In this document: positions 1 through 11,536 of the stretch, one piece after another
Position numbering within the stretch: position 1 is the first letter of the stretch
Layout: each line of letters starts with the position of its first letter
From: Ciona savignyi
Taxonomy: Eukaryota > Chordata > Ascidiacea > Phlebobranchia > Cionidae
DNA: 64,000 nucleotides
Assembly: GCA_000149265.1 (NCBI GenBank)
Contig: CH002949.1
Location: 195,762-259,761, forward strand
Direction: 5' to 3'
The notes under the pieces: generated by a model
The model's input: only the letters and a program-made list of their open reading frames with translations
Database searches by the model: none
What the model was told of the DNA's origin: nothing
Position numbers and translations under genes: made by a program

Positions 1-487
1 GAGAACTGTGTACGGAATTAATATTATTTTAAAGGAAACTAAATCATATGATCGGAAGTTATTAAAGAGTTTGTGTGTCACAGTGTGTATTTGACTGTAA
101 AATAAAAACGGTTTTGTATTTCGAGTAACTTTAACACCAACGAAGTATAAAAGATAAACACGAACGATCCCATGTTTACAAACAAAAATTATCTTTAAAT
201 TGTAATTTTAATAAAAACGAATAATTTATTCTTAGCCTAATGTTCTACGTCTTAAAGCTTGCTTTAAATTTAAAGTATACCTGAACATATCCATCCATTT
301 TCGATATGTCAGCTGATAAGATATCTGCACAAAAATGCCCAAAACGGCGTAAGTGCCAAAGCGAAAATTCACATATTTTCACTACTACTTCCCACACTTA
401 ATTTTGTTTACAGCAACTAAAGTCCATTTTAATAATTCTGAAGCCACGAGGAATATGTTCTAGAGGATAGGATATTCATTTTTATTC

Positions 488-727
488 CGGCAGATGCGAA
501 ACTGGTCGCTAACTAGTCGGTTGTGTCCTTGGGCAAGGCACTTAACGGACATTGCCTGAACCCAGCGGAATAATGGGTTCTACCTAATTGAAGGAACGTG
601 TGAATCATACACAACACACTGCAATAGCCTTGGTAACCCGACGGTGGGCGAGAGGTGATCTGATGATTGTCCGTGTGTTAACCCCATTGGTTTTCCCATT
701 CACGGGGATAAACATAAATATCCTATC
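488..727 (+). mobile_element. tRNA-derived SINE, 5'-shortened copy
   Basis: First of a family that recurs throughout the window. The complete form is about 290 bp: a tRNA-like head with an A-box-like stretch (TTAGTCTGGTGG) and a B-box-like stretch (GGTTCGAAAC), then a conserved body, then a 3' tail of TATCC repeats. In this copy the head starts just before the B box. The body and the tail are present. Confidence 0.85.
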
Positions 728-811
728 CTATTATTAATCTTAATTTGTTATAGGATAGTTTACTATAAAGCTCGCTAACCCTTTAAAATTATTACAATTT
801 TTTGCTACTTA

Positions 812-1010
812 CCATTTTAGCCGCGTCAAAGACTGCTTGACTTAAACTCGCCACACCATTAGCCCGGAGTGAGTAATTCCCTCGTACAGCCATATCCACG
901 TTTAAATACGCGACCGCCCTCGCTTCAGTTGCTTTTGTAGCTCCTAAGGAAATTAAACGCAGAGGATACACTATGGTAATACGTATTGTACGTGTAGTCT
1001 GAAGGGTTTT
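812..1010 (-). pseudogene. Inverted, broken copy of FOLH1-like exon 8
   Basis: On the minus strand this segment copies 7558-7755: the end of the upstream intron, its TTTCCTTAG acceptor, and the first two thirds of exon 8 of the downstream peptidase gene. The match includes synonymous and intronic positions, which points to a recent inverted duplication. One base is missing near the start of the exon, so the frame of the original acceptor reaches a stop codon about 14 codons in. The copy ends at AAAATG followed by a possible donor (GTAAGT), unlike the functional exon, which continues. It could instead be one exon of a second, largely absent paralogue, but I found no matching neighbour exons in positions 1-811. 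Confidence 0.7.
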
Positions 1011-2052
1011 AAATCGTCTTGTCAATGATTCTGTTTGTACAAGTTTTTTTTTAAATGAAATAAATTGTATTGGATAACAAAAAAATATATTAATGGTTAA
1101 ATTAGGAAAGGGATTTTTGTAAAAGTTAGAAGTAACTTTGCCTATTTATCAGTTTAAAAAAATCGGTGACGCAAATATATTATATTATATTCTCTCCGAA
1201 ATTACCCTGCGGTAATGTGGGGCTATCTAAAACTAACCACTTCGCATTTATACCAATAAAACCAACTTTAAAACCAGTTTTGAGACATCAGAGAACAAAG
1301 ATTCTCGTTTTTTTAATGCCGAAAGATATTTAGTATTGTATTTTGAGGTTTGTCGGAAATTCCGTCGTTTACTTCAAACTATCTTGTAAAGCATATGAAT
1401 TCAGGTGTTGCTATTTTACGGAAAAAATAATTACGCCTTCAATATTAGTGACGATTGAGTAATATCACGCCTATATCAGTCGCAGGGGCTAAAAGGGTTG
1501 GTTGTTAGTAGACAAAGCGGTCGCTAACCCTTAAACACATCAGTCAATAACTTCACCATTATAGTCTTGTCTATACACTTGCAGCCTGCAATAAGATCGT
1601 AATTGAAAATTCGACAAATATTTACATATTTAACGGCGAGGGCTTTTCAAACAAATTTTACAAAGGCCATTATTCTAAGTAGGGTGTTAAGTCGTTGAAT
1701 TCTTGGCACCTAGTGCAAAAATAGATGATATAAAATATATTTTACTGACTATGCTACTTGAAGTAGGAACTAGTTTGGGTGTATTACTAGCAATATATGC
1801 ATATGTAATTTAATTAATAAGGTAGAGAAAAGGTTGTCATTTTAAATAACGTAAACAGTACATCAGTTAAAAGTAAACTTTTAACAGTTCTAACACTGGA
1901 ACTGGTTTAAAAACTCCGTGAAACTGCGCTGCTTTAATCCGAAGACTCATACAGGATTCGGCTTCGTTTTGTTGCATGGGCCATCAATTTACGGTAAAAG
2001 CCAGATTTATTATCAATATTGCTTACCGTGTTTCAGAAAATTTACTTTAAAT
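1011..2052. other. Upstream region of FOLH1-like gene; no gene seen
   Basis: I see no coding exon or recognisable repeat here. It contains the 5' flank and probable 5' UTR of the peptidase gene. An open frame runs into the start codon from about 1918 but has no earlier in-frame ATG. Confidence 0.5.
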
Positions 2053-5000
2053 ATGACATCAAAATCACGCACGGCAATATTATGCGCGATTGCTGATGTA
2101 GTGGGCGTCGGCCTCGGGGTTATCATCGGATACTTCAGTCATCCGGCTCCAGCAGCCCCGATCTACCCAACCGAGAACCCAACGATCAGCAAACTACTCA
2201 TGGATGAAATGAAAGCTAAAAATATAATGAATAACCTCAAGTAAGTAGAATCAACAGCAATTTATAGGATATAGGATAGGATATTCATGTTTATCCCCGT
2301 GAATGGGAAAACCTAGGGGGTTATCACACGGGCAATCGTCAGATCACCTCGCGCCCATCGTCGGGTTACCGGAGCTATTGCAGTGTGTTGTATATGATAG
2401 ACACGTTCCTTCAATTTGGTAGAACCCATTAATCAACTGGGTTCAGGCAATGTCCGTAAAGTGCCTTGCCCAAGGACACAACCGAGTAGCTAGCGACTAG
2501 TTTCGCACATGCAACCTTTTGATTGAAAGGCGACGCACTTAACCGCTTGACCATCGGGCCGGTTGTAGTAAATAGCAACCTGACTTAAGGTGTTGCATAA
2601 GGTCTTGACTGTTTGCATGTGGTGTTATAAAACTGTTTACAAACACAGGTTCTCGTACCAATCAGAATAAAAATGTACCAACGTAAAAATTGTTGAATAC
2701 GAACACGCGGTCTTTGAGCTGTGTTTGGGGTATAGTTTAATATTGACTGTGGCCGAATGGTTAACGAGAGCGACATATTCTCTATAGAGCAAAAAATAGT
2801 TAAGTGGTCTATAATAGGTTCAAACCTTAATTCGGTAAAATATGATATCAATGAATCTACCATGTACGCACATGACCAAGTCTACATCAATAAATTTAAA
2901 ACTATAATCATCCAACCAGAACGCTCACATCGCGTCCTCATATCGCCGGCCGAGAACAGGAGGAAATAGTTTTGGTGGACTGGATCAAACAGCAATGGAC
3001 CGAAGCTGGCATTGATTCCATCGTCGTACATCCGTATGATGTGCTGCTTTCTTACCCGAAACAAAACGATTCCAATTATGTGTCGATAAAGTTGGCTAAC
3101 GGAACGGAGATAGAACAATCTCAACGCAAAGAACTTGTAATAGACGCGGAACAGAATGACCCGAATGTTGTGGATCCATTCAATGCTTACTCGCCGCCTG
3201 GAGAACCAGAGGTACAATGTATACAATGTAACGGGTAAACCTACAATGGTATAGCCATAAAACCCGTTCGTTTTGTTCTACAGTCCGACCGGTTAGTCCG
3301 GCGGTTTAGTGCGGCGCCCTTTACCCGAAAGGTTGCAGGTCGAAATTTTAACCTCCTTGGTTTTCCCATTCACTGGGTTAAACATAATTATGCTATGTTT
3401 TCGATATACTTTTAATGAATTTTTGAAGTTAATTTTAGTAACTTTTTTAGTAGTTTACACTCCTTACTGTCCGGACCACACCTTTTCCTAAAGATAATTA
3501 GATTGGTCTGTCCGGTCCACATCGATATATCGGTACAGTGTAGCGGGTAAACCTACAATGGTATAGCCCTAAAACCCTACCGTTTTGTTCTATTGTAAAC
3601 TTACTAATATAATATGCCGATTTTGACTTTATTACTATAGCTCTAAGGCACCATTAGCACAAGTGTTTTAGTTTAGTTTATTTTTGTTTCCACGATGAAA
3701 ACACAATGCATCCAGGACCTTTGATAAAAATTTGGAAAACGGGAAAAAAAAAGTAAAACGACAGTCGTTAGAACACGTCTAAAAAGCAATCAATTATCAA
3801 GTTTCGGTATAATTAGACGTGGCCGCTAAACCCAATGTGCATATAGTAGTTACATTATAAAAACTGTTCTGATAAATTTAAAGCGCAATTACCACAGGCT
3901 GAACTTGTATACGTCAACTTTGCCACGATTGAAGATTTCATTGCGTTGAATCGTACGTATAAAATCAACACTGTTGGCAAGATATGCATTTCAAGATACG
4001 GAAGGATATTTCGAGGGGACAAAGGTAAAAGGGATTTCATATTTTATCACAACAGCTAGCTATAACTTAACAACTATTAATTATCTTCACGTAAGAGATT
4101 GGTTATATGTATTATATAAAAAAGTGATGATAATCTAATGAAGTTAAAAGTCAAACTAAATTGGTTATTTTAATCACTATTTTCGTTAACTTTGTTGGTT
4201 TTTCACACGATTAACATCTCTCACTGTACAAAATATAACAATTATAAGCAACAATTATACGGTTGTTTGCAAGTTAGGCATCAGCTGTCCATGGCTCAAG
4301 AAAGAACAGAGCGGGTTTTCTCCATGCTATCAAGTGGGACGAAGTCGATTTGTGTAAATTTCCCCAACTTTCAGAATCAATGTGAACTAGTATAAAATTC
4401 ATCGTTTTAATTTGACGTTTTATTATCATAACACAGCTGTCCACGCTGAGCTATACGGATGTGTCGGGTTGATTCTCTACTCTGATCCACTGGACTACAC
4501 AGTTCCCTGGTCTGGAGTCTATCCCGAAGATTGGTTTCTCCCCCCCAACGGGCGCTCAAAGGGGAACACTGTGGGTGGACAACGGTGACCCTAGAACCCC
4601 AAACTACCCATCCATTCGTGAGTAGACTGCTATTTTTCGGCAGATTGGTCTGGTGGTTTAGTGCGACGCCTGTCAGCAAAAGGGTTGAAGATTCGAAACT
4701 GGTCGCTAGCTAGCCGGTTTTGTCCTTAGGCTAGGCACTTAACGGTCATTGTGTCTGAACTCAGCGGATTAATGGGTTATTCTAAATTAAGAAACGTGTG
4801 TATTATATACAACACACTGCAATAGCTTCAGTAACCCGACGGTTGGCGCAAGGTGATCTGACGATTGCCCGTGTGTTTACCCCCTTTCCCATTCACTGGG
4901 ATAAACATGAATTTATCCTTTCTTATCCTATTTGTAAAAAATCAGATCATACTTCCTGCCGCGGCAAAGGAGCTAGCGACTGTTAACAATCTCCCGTAGT

Positions 5001-5857
5001 CAGTGCGAAGGGATACCTATAACATCCAAGGGGCAGGCTCAACACAATTTATTGCCCGGCTTACAGATTGCACAAACTTCCTATATGCATTATAATCATA
5101 ATTCCTTACAAATTGTAATTGTAATTACTTACCAGCGAACGTAGCAAACGCGAAACATTAACCTTAGAAGTTACTATATTTTATCGTCATGAGATAATAT
5201 AATTTGTTGGTATGCTCTTAAATCCTATTGGGCACGTTTACACATAAATACATTTATTAAAGCAACAATTTACTCTTTACTTTCCAGCAAGCGCCTGGCA
5301 CCAGTCGAATTCCTCACTTACTCTTCCAAAGATACCTGTCACACCAATCGGCAACATCGATGCAATAAAATATCTAAGTAAAATGGGTGGGCCCGAAGTA
5401 CCTACAGATTGGAAAGGCGGAATGAACATAACGTATCGGTTTGGACCTGGGTTCGCTTTAGAGCATGTGAACAGGTATGTCATAAGTGGAAAAAATACAG
5501 TGTTCTTGATTTATTTGGCTTCGTTGCTTTAGATTTGTTTTTTTCCTGTTTAAACAATAAATCTTTCTGTTTTAAGATGGATATTCGTATTCGGAGTTAT
5601 TGTAGTGTGTTATGTATGATTAGCACGTTTTTTTAAATTTAGTAGAACCCATTAATCCGCTGGGTTCAGGCAATGTCTGTTAAGTGCCTTGCCCAAAGAC
5701 ACAACCGACTAGCCAGTTTCGAACCTATCTGCAACCTTTCGGTTGAAAGATGTCGCACTAAACCACCAGACTATCCGGTCGGATAAAAACAATATGAGGT
5801 ATTCATTGGTCAACGTATCATATCTAATAACCCAAATTACACCCATATAACGAGAGT

Positions 5858-5896
<39 letters not shown>

Positions 5897-8800
5897 TTCT
5901 TATCGGACTAAGTTTTAAACCCATAATGAGTTCTTAGCCAACACCGTTCTTGATGTAGAGAAGTATATATGTCGGTCGCGTTAACTATTCGACCATTTTC
6001 AGTTTAATAAAAATGTCAGTGAAAACAACAAACCAAGTAGCTACCATCCATAACGTCATTGGATACGTCAGAGGAGCTGTAGAACCAGGTGACTAAATCG
6101 TTCAATTTTTATGAAATCGTTCCAATGTTTCCTCATCCAAACGCTAAAAGGAGGGAAAGTGGGAAGGAGGAAAACTTCTCGCCAAAACTATGGAAATTAA
6201 TATTGACCTTTCCCCAAACACTAATCTTAACCTCAGAACTAACCCTAACTCTAAGGTGAATGAATCGTTTAAGTTGCGCTTAAAAGCTTAGAAGTCTTGC
6301 GGCTGTTTCCTCGTAACTATTGATTACAAAAGGATATAACTGTTTACGGCCTTATTTGATCTCTATAATGGAGTTTAATCTCTTTAACGTGCCTGACTAC
6401 CCGGGCTACGACGACGCACAAATGATCTTATTATCACACACAATTCTCTGTTTGAATGGGAATCCTTTTACCTGTATAACGCTAGGTGAACTCTATAGAA
6501 TACACTTCCCTGTTTGCTGATTAATTCGTGAAATTTCTTGTTTTCGTAATCGAGTTGTCGCAGCTATTGCAGTTCGATTTTTATGTTCGTCTTTTAAGAG
6601 TTATCTCCGACGGCTGTAAGTGTCATAGCGACCACGTTTCATTCATTGGCAGTTTATTCCGATGTAGTTGCTTGACTAGCCGTCATGTTTTTTAAGAGTA
6701 ACCTTCCACGGCTGTAAGTCTTATAGGGACCACGTTCCATTAATTGGCAATTTAATCCGATGTAGTTGCTTGACTAGCCGTCATGTGTTTTAAGAGTAAC
6801 CTTCCACGGCTGTAAGTGTCATAGCGACCACGTTTCATTCATTGGCAGTTTAATCCGATATACTTGCTTGACTAGCCGTCATGTGTTTTAAGAGTAACCT
6901 TCCACGGCTGTAAGCGTCATAGCGACCACGTTTCATTCATTGGCAGTTTAATCCGATAAAGTTGCTTGACTAGCCGTCATGTGTTTTAAGAGTAACCTTT
7001 CAGACCGCTACGTATTACTCGGCAACCATCGGGATGCGTGGGTGTTTGGAGCCATCGATCCGTCCAGCGGAACTGCCACGTTGATGGAGCTCGTTCGAGG
7101 GTTCGGTGCTATGTTGAAACGTGGATGGCGTCCTCGGAGAACACTGGTCTTCTGTAGCTGGGGAGCAGAGGAATATGGATTGATTGGCTCCACTGAGTGG
7201 GTTGAGGTACATTTATGAGATTTCATATTTGTTATCTTGGTTGACATGCCATGAATTTTAATTATCTATTAGTAGCCCTTAGTCGTTTGTTTTCCTTTGG
7301 AGCTACAATGTTTTCCTTAGGAGCTACATGCCATTTACGACATTGAATTATCGTTCTATATCGCTGCTGAAGTTAAAGCATTTAGAATATGATAAGATGA
7401 ATATGGAAATGCAAGGAGTGTTAAACACTCTCCTTAAATTTGGCAGAACCCATCAATCCACTAAGTTCAAGCAATGTATGTACAGTGCCTTGTTTAAGGA
7501 CAAACCCGACAAGCTATCGGCCAGTTTCGAACCTACAAACCAGAGATTGTGGCACTAACCCACAAGACTACACGACCAATACGTGTTACCATAGTGTATA
7601 TTCTCGTCGTTTATTTTCCTTAGGAGCTACAAAAAGAACTGCAAGCGAGGGCGGTCGCTTATCTCAACGTGGACATCGCTGTTCAAGGGAATTACTCACT
7701 TGCGGCTAACGGTGTGGCGAGTTTGAGTCAAGCAGTGTTTGACGCGGCTAAAACTGTGTCCAACCCGAACCCAACTGAGGTATCCAGTGGAAGGCTGACT
7801 TTATATGATACTTGGAAGCTGAGATACCCAGCAAGTGTTGGCGATAAACCATCGTAAGTTCATCGCAGTAACAATTAGAAACGACTTGATTGTTGATTAA
7901 TACAGGAGACCCCGCAGGCCGTCGCGCAATGAATTTCAGGGGCCGCAGAGGGAGTACAATAATATTACACAAACTAGTATATCTGTTGTATCTATTTTGA
8001 TCTGTTTAGAAATTTAAACGTGAAGAAGTGTCGCAGAAAATTTTAGCTTTAAAAGCGAGCTTCAAAGTTGGGATGCCCTGGACTAATATTTATTAATGAC
8101 CTGCTGTAAACTATCCTATAACAAATAAAGATTAATATTGAAAATAAACGCACCTTTCTCTCCCTTTTTAAAGTAAATAATTTGCAGGTACTATGGCCTG
8201 GGCTCTGGTAGTGATTTCACGGCATTTCTACAAATAATCGGAATTCCATCAGTCGATCTGCGCCACACATATGATCAGGTATCATTTAAATATTACCAAG
8301 TTACGGTACAACATTTACGCCCAGAGAATTTACGCCCAGAGAAACAACATTTACGCCCAGAGAATATTTGCCCACAATAAAAAGGATAAAAAATTTGCAA
8401 TCCACAAGAGAGTTTAAATATACATTTCATTATCCATTTACCCACCATTGCACTGACAGTTAAATAGAAACTATCATCCAAGCCAGGAGTCGGCAACCTG
8501 TGGCTCCTTCATCCTTCTGGCGAAACTCAATTTTTTTTTAATAGCTATTAATTTAATAGCTATTGTAGTAAGCGGTTAATAGATTTAATACCCATGCATA
8601 AGTGAATCAAACAGAAGAACACTTGCGTCTTTATAGGCTAGAAGGAGAATAAAATAATTATGTTTATCCCCGTGAATGGGAAAACTAAGGTGGTTAACAC
8701 ACGGGCAATCGTCAGATCACCTCGCGCCCACCGTCGGGTTACCGGAGCTATTGTAGTGTGTTGTATATGATAGACATGTTCCTTCAATTTGGTAGAACTC

Positions 8801-11536
8801 ATTAATTCGCTTGGTTCAGGCAATGTCCGTAAAGTGCCTTGCCCAAGGACACAACCGACTAGCTAGTGACCAGTTTCGAACCTGCAACCTTTCGAATGAA
8901 AGGCGACGCACTTAACCGCTAGACCAACCGACCGGACAATTATCTCACACAGTGTTGTTTTACTTTTATTGCGAATGTATTATTAGGTTTGCGTATCCTA
9001 TTGATTTTTATTTTGTGGATTATCGGTTAAAATAGCTTTAAGTGCCAAAGGTTGCCGAACCCTTGTGTACGCCAATCAAGTGGGTCATTAGTCAAGCCAC
9101 TGAACGGTAATTGCATAAAATCACTAAATTAATGGGCTGAACATAAGTCCATTGGCCGAATGTTAAACGAAATAGATGCATCTACAAAAACGGCCTTAGG
9201 GAGCCTTCATTGGTTTAAAACTTCGCCCAATGTAACATTATCTTTTCCAATTTTAAGACCGCAATATCTTAGGTAAAAGTAATTTGAGACAGAAGATAAT
9301 TTGACACTTGTTTATAATTAACCTCGTGACGGCCGTGAGACAAACCTCTATTCTAGGCTATTCGCTGTCGAAGTATTACCTACTGTACATATTGTCCGAC
9401 CGGTTATTCTAGTGGTTTAGTGCGGCGCCTAAAGGTTGCAGATACGAAACTGGTTGCTAGCTAGTCGGTTGTGTCCTTGGACAAGGCACTTAACGGACGT
9501 TGCCTGAACCCAGCAGAATAATGGGTTCTATCAAACTGAATGAATGTCTCAATTATACAACACACTAAAATAGCTCCGGTAACCTGTCGGTGGGCGTGAG
9601 GTGATCTGACCATTGCCCGTGTGTTAACCCTCTCAGTTTTACCATTCAAGGGATAAACATGAATATCCTATCCTCTTATCCTAATCTTTTAACAGTCGAT
9701 TGGCCTTGCATCATACCCTGTCTATCATTCCGTCTACGAAACCTTTGAGTTGGTGAACAAATTCGTCGACCCTGGTTTCAAAATCCATCTCGCTATGGCG
9801 CAAGTGTGGGGCGAGTTAGCAAGGAAACTCGCAGATGTTCCGATCCTGCCGGTGGATTGTCGAGTGTACGCCACAGATCTAGCTCAGAAACGCGACGCTT
9901 TGTATCAGCAGTACGGATCTAAAATGGAGTCGAACGGGATCGACTTTTGTAAGGCGAATCACTGTATATCTTTTTGTGTTTGAATTGAATAGTAGAATAG
10001 GATAGGATATACATGTTTATCCCCGTGAATGGGAAAACCAAGGAAGTTAACACACAGCCCAATCGTCAGATCACCTCGCGCCCACCGTCGGATACCAAAG
10101 CTATTGCATGATTGATACGATTATTTAAATTGTTATAACCCATTATTCTGCTGGGTTTAGGCAATGTCCGTTAAGTGCCTTGCCTAAGGACACAACCGAC
10201 TAGCTAGCAACCAGTTTCGTACCTGCAATATTTCGTTTAAAATGCGTCACACTAAACCGGCCGGATAGTTCGAAAAGTTTCTTTCTGTTGTACAAAAAAT
10301 GTCACGCTACTTTTCAACTTTTATATTATAGTACTTAACTGTAAATTCCATGTGTTTAGCTCAACTTAACGACACCATATTAATCTTCACGACTTCTGCC
10401 GACAACATCCACAAGAGAATCGCATCCATCGATTCAACAAAGTAAGTTGTAAGGTTCAATTTATCTGAACTAATCACAACTTTTGGGCAATGTGGCGTTG
10501 ATAAAGGTTGGGATAGGATAGGCAATGTCCGTAAAGTGCCATGCCCAAGGACACAACTGACTAGATTGCGACGAGTACCGCACCTGCAACCTTTCGATTG
10601 AAAGGCGACGCACTTAACCGCTCGACCAACCGGCTGGAAAGTTGTTGTTAAACAAATTATTTTATAAACAGGCTTAATTATATATGATAAGCAAGCATTT
10701 CCTATGTTTTACATTTGTATGTACTTCATACCACCATCTGATCTTTTAATCAATGTTACGTTTTCAGCGCGTACGAAACCCGAATGATAAACGACCAACT
10801 CATGCAGTTAGAAAGAGCATTTATCGACCAGAACCCTTTGCCTGGCCGGGTGGCTTACAGGTATCTATTATTACTTTGTATAATTGGGACCTTTTTTGTA
10901 TATAATATTTCTGCAGATGAATCGGTCGCGCTATAACCAATTAATAAACAATATATTGTGTTTAAACTTTACATTGCTTTAACCCATGGTCCAGAAGTAA
11001 GCGCATCATATCTATTCTCTTGTAGGCCTATTTGTAGCAAAAAAATAGCTTGAATATCTATCTTCGAAAAGTAGACATATTTTATCCAAAAAAACTTTAG
11101 AAATATAAACGTATATGCGGTATAACAGATTCACCTGGACGAATGATATAACCGGCACATTTCATAACGCACACATCAAATGACATTTTTTGCATGTAAG
11201 TCTGCTAAAATTACCAGTTTTATCTTGCCTTTATATCTGGAGCAATGTGCCTTCTATGGCTAAAATTGCTGGTCCCGGTCTACCGTGGACCCGGCCATAT
11301 TAATGTATAATGTAGCCTTTATATTCTTTAACAGACACGTAATATCCGCACCAAGCCAACACAACACGTATGGGTCAACCGCCTTCCCTGCTGTAGTCGA
11401 CGCAATGTTCGATATAGATGTTGATCCGGACCAGGCTGGTCGGTGGGACGAAGTACGGAGACAATATTCTATCCTGGTTTTTCACATCTTATCAGCTGCT
11501 GCAACTCTTAACCCGACTGTTCCGACATCCGTTTAA
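2053..11536 (+). CDS. FOLH1: Glutamate carboxypeptidase II-like M28 zinc metallopeptidase (13 exons)
   Basis: Exons: 2053-2240, 2920-3211, 3898-4024, 4437-4617, 5288-5474, 6003-6088, 7004-7206, 7624-7853, 8188-8278, 9696-9948, 10360-10441, 10768-10860 and 11335-11536. All have GT/AG borders and matching phases; the product is about 737 residues against 750 in human. It should be a type II membrane enzyme cutting C-terminal glutamate from extracellular peptides or folates. A hydrophobic anchor occupies about residues 8-27. Exon 2 has the DVLLSYP segment of the N-terminal and apical part. Zinc and catalytic residues are present: His and Asp in exon 7 ([13 protein letters not shown]), Glu-Glu in AEEYG, Asp in exon 8 (LNVD) and His in exon 10 (YHSVYET). 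Exon 13 ends in the dimerisation domain. Two of the three arginine-patch residues known in human GCPII are absent. Exon 4 needs one C fewer in the run at 4540-4546 to keep frame. The start is the only in-frame ATG before the anchor. The family assignment is secure; one-to-one orthology with FOLH1 rather than NAALAD2 is not settled. Confidence 0.93.
2262..2567 (-). mobile_element. SINE, near full length
   Basis: Lies in intron 1 of the FOLH1-like gene, opposite to its transcription. Head and tail are both recognisable. Confidence 0.88.
3665..3835 (+). repeat. Dispersed repeat with GACAGTCGTT core
   Basis: About 165 bp, in intron 2 of the FOLH1-like gene. It runs from a GTTTCCACGATGAAAACA start, through AACGACAGTCGTT, to a TTAGACGTGGCC end. 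Further copies lie at about 18365-18520 (+), 25845-26000 (-), 33594-33745 (-) and 45085-45240 (-). No coding potential or clear terminal repeats were seen, so the class is unknown. Confidence 0.7.
4540..4546 (+). other. C7 run causing an apparent frameshift in FOLH1-like exon 4
   Basis: Upstream of the run the frame encodes the family-like LILYSDP...WFLPP. Downstream, the family-like QRG...[10 protein letters not shown] appears only in the next frame. Six C's instead of seven would keep one frame through the exon and bring the total CDS to a multiple of three. This may be a sequencing or assembly error or a null allele. Confidence 0.75.
4640..4932 (+). mobile_element. SINE, near full length
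   Basis: Intron 4 of the FOLH1-like gene, same strand as the gene. The tail is degenerate. Confidence 0.85.
5579..5784 (-). mobile_element. SINE, part of body missing
   Basis: Intron 5 of the FOLH1-like gene. The tRNA-like head is intact, but the middle of the body and most of the tail are lost. Confidence 0.8.
5858..5897. repeat. AT dinucleotide microsatellite
   Basis: A run of alternating A and T with one interruption, in intron 5 of the FOLH1-like gene. Confidence 0.9.
6140..6265. mobile_element. MITE-like element with CCCTAACTCTAA core
   Basis: Intron 6 of the FOLH1-like gene. The family has an AAAGGAGG/CCTCCTTT edge and an interior of AACACTAATC...AACCCTAACTCTAA. Related copies lie at about 20690-20880, 21290-21425, 22226-22335, 22855-22925, 29858-29985 and 39335-39490. 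Confidence 0.6.
6585..7003 (+). repeat. 98-bp tandem repeat ending at the exon 7 acceptor
   Basis: The string CGGCTGTAAG recurs at 6611, 6709, 6807 and 6905, an exact 98-bp spacing. The fifth boundary falls at 7003, the last base of the 3' splice site of FOLH1-like exon 7. Copies 2-4 are nearly identical and copy 1 is more diverged. Each unit carries the sequence that, in the last unit, forms the branch and acceptor region. Confidence 0.9.
7419..7582 (-). mobile_element. SINE, degenerate fragment
   Basis: Intron 7 of the FOLH1-like gene. The head and part of the body are recognisable, and the tail is absent. Its right part is also included in the inverted duplicate at 812-1010. Confidence 0.65.
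8655..8937 (-). mobile_element. SINE, near full length
   Basis: Intron 9 of the FOLH1-like gene, antisense to it. Head and body are complete; the tail is short. Confidence 0.88.
9393..9690 (+). mobile_element. SINE whose tail adjoins the exon 10 acceptor
   Basis: Intron 9 of the FOLH1-like gene, same strand. The TATCC tail ends a few bases before the AACAG acceptor at 9691-9695, so the tail supplies the pyrimidine tract of that splice site. Confidence 0.88.
9991..10268 (-). mobile_element. SINE, near full length
   Basis: Intron 10 of the FOLH1-like gene, antisense. The middle of the body is shortened. Confidence 0.85.
10500..10637 (-). mobile_element. SINE, head half with internal deletion
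   Basis: Intron 11 of the FOLH1-like gene. A scrap of tail is joined directly to the head half, so the body has been deleted. Confidence 0.8.
11239..11305 (+). repeat. Short dispersed repeat (GGGCCTTCTATGGC type)
   Basis: About 65 bp around TGGTCCCGGTCTACCGTGGAC, just before FOLH1-like exon 13. Two more copies lie close together at 17205-17270 and 17320-17385. A TAATGAATGAAT-like 3' tract suggests a short retroposon, but the class is unknown. Confidence 0.6.

Noticed and set aside
2757-2969. 70-codon plus-strand open frame before FOLH1-like exon 2
   Set aside because: Out of frame with the conserved HIAG...DWIKQQW reading. The true exon begins at 2920 at an AG acceptor.
6585-7003. Regular repeats that could be taken for a CRISPR array
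   Set aside because: Contiguous 98-bp tandem units with no unique spacers, in an intron of a eukaryotic gene.
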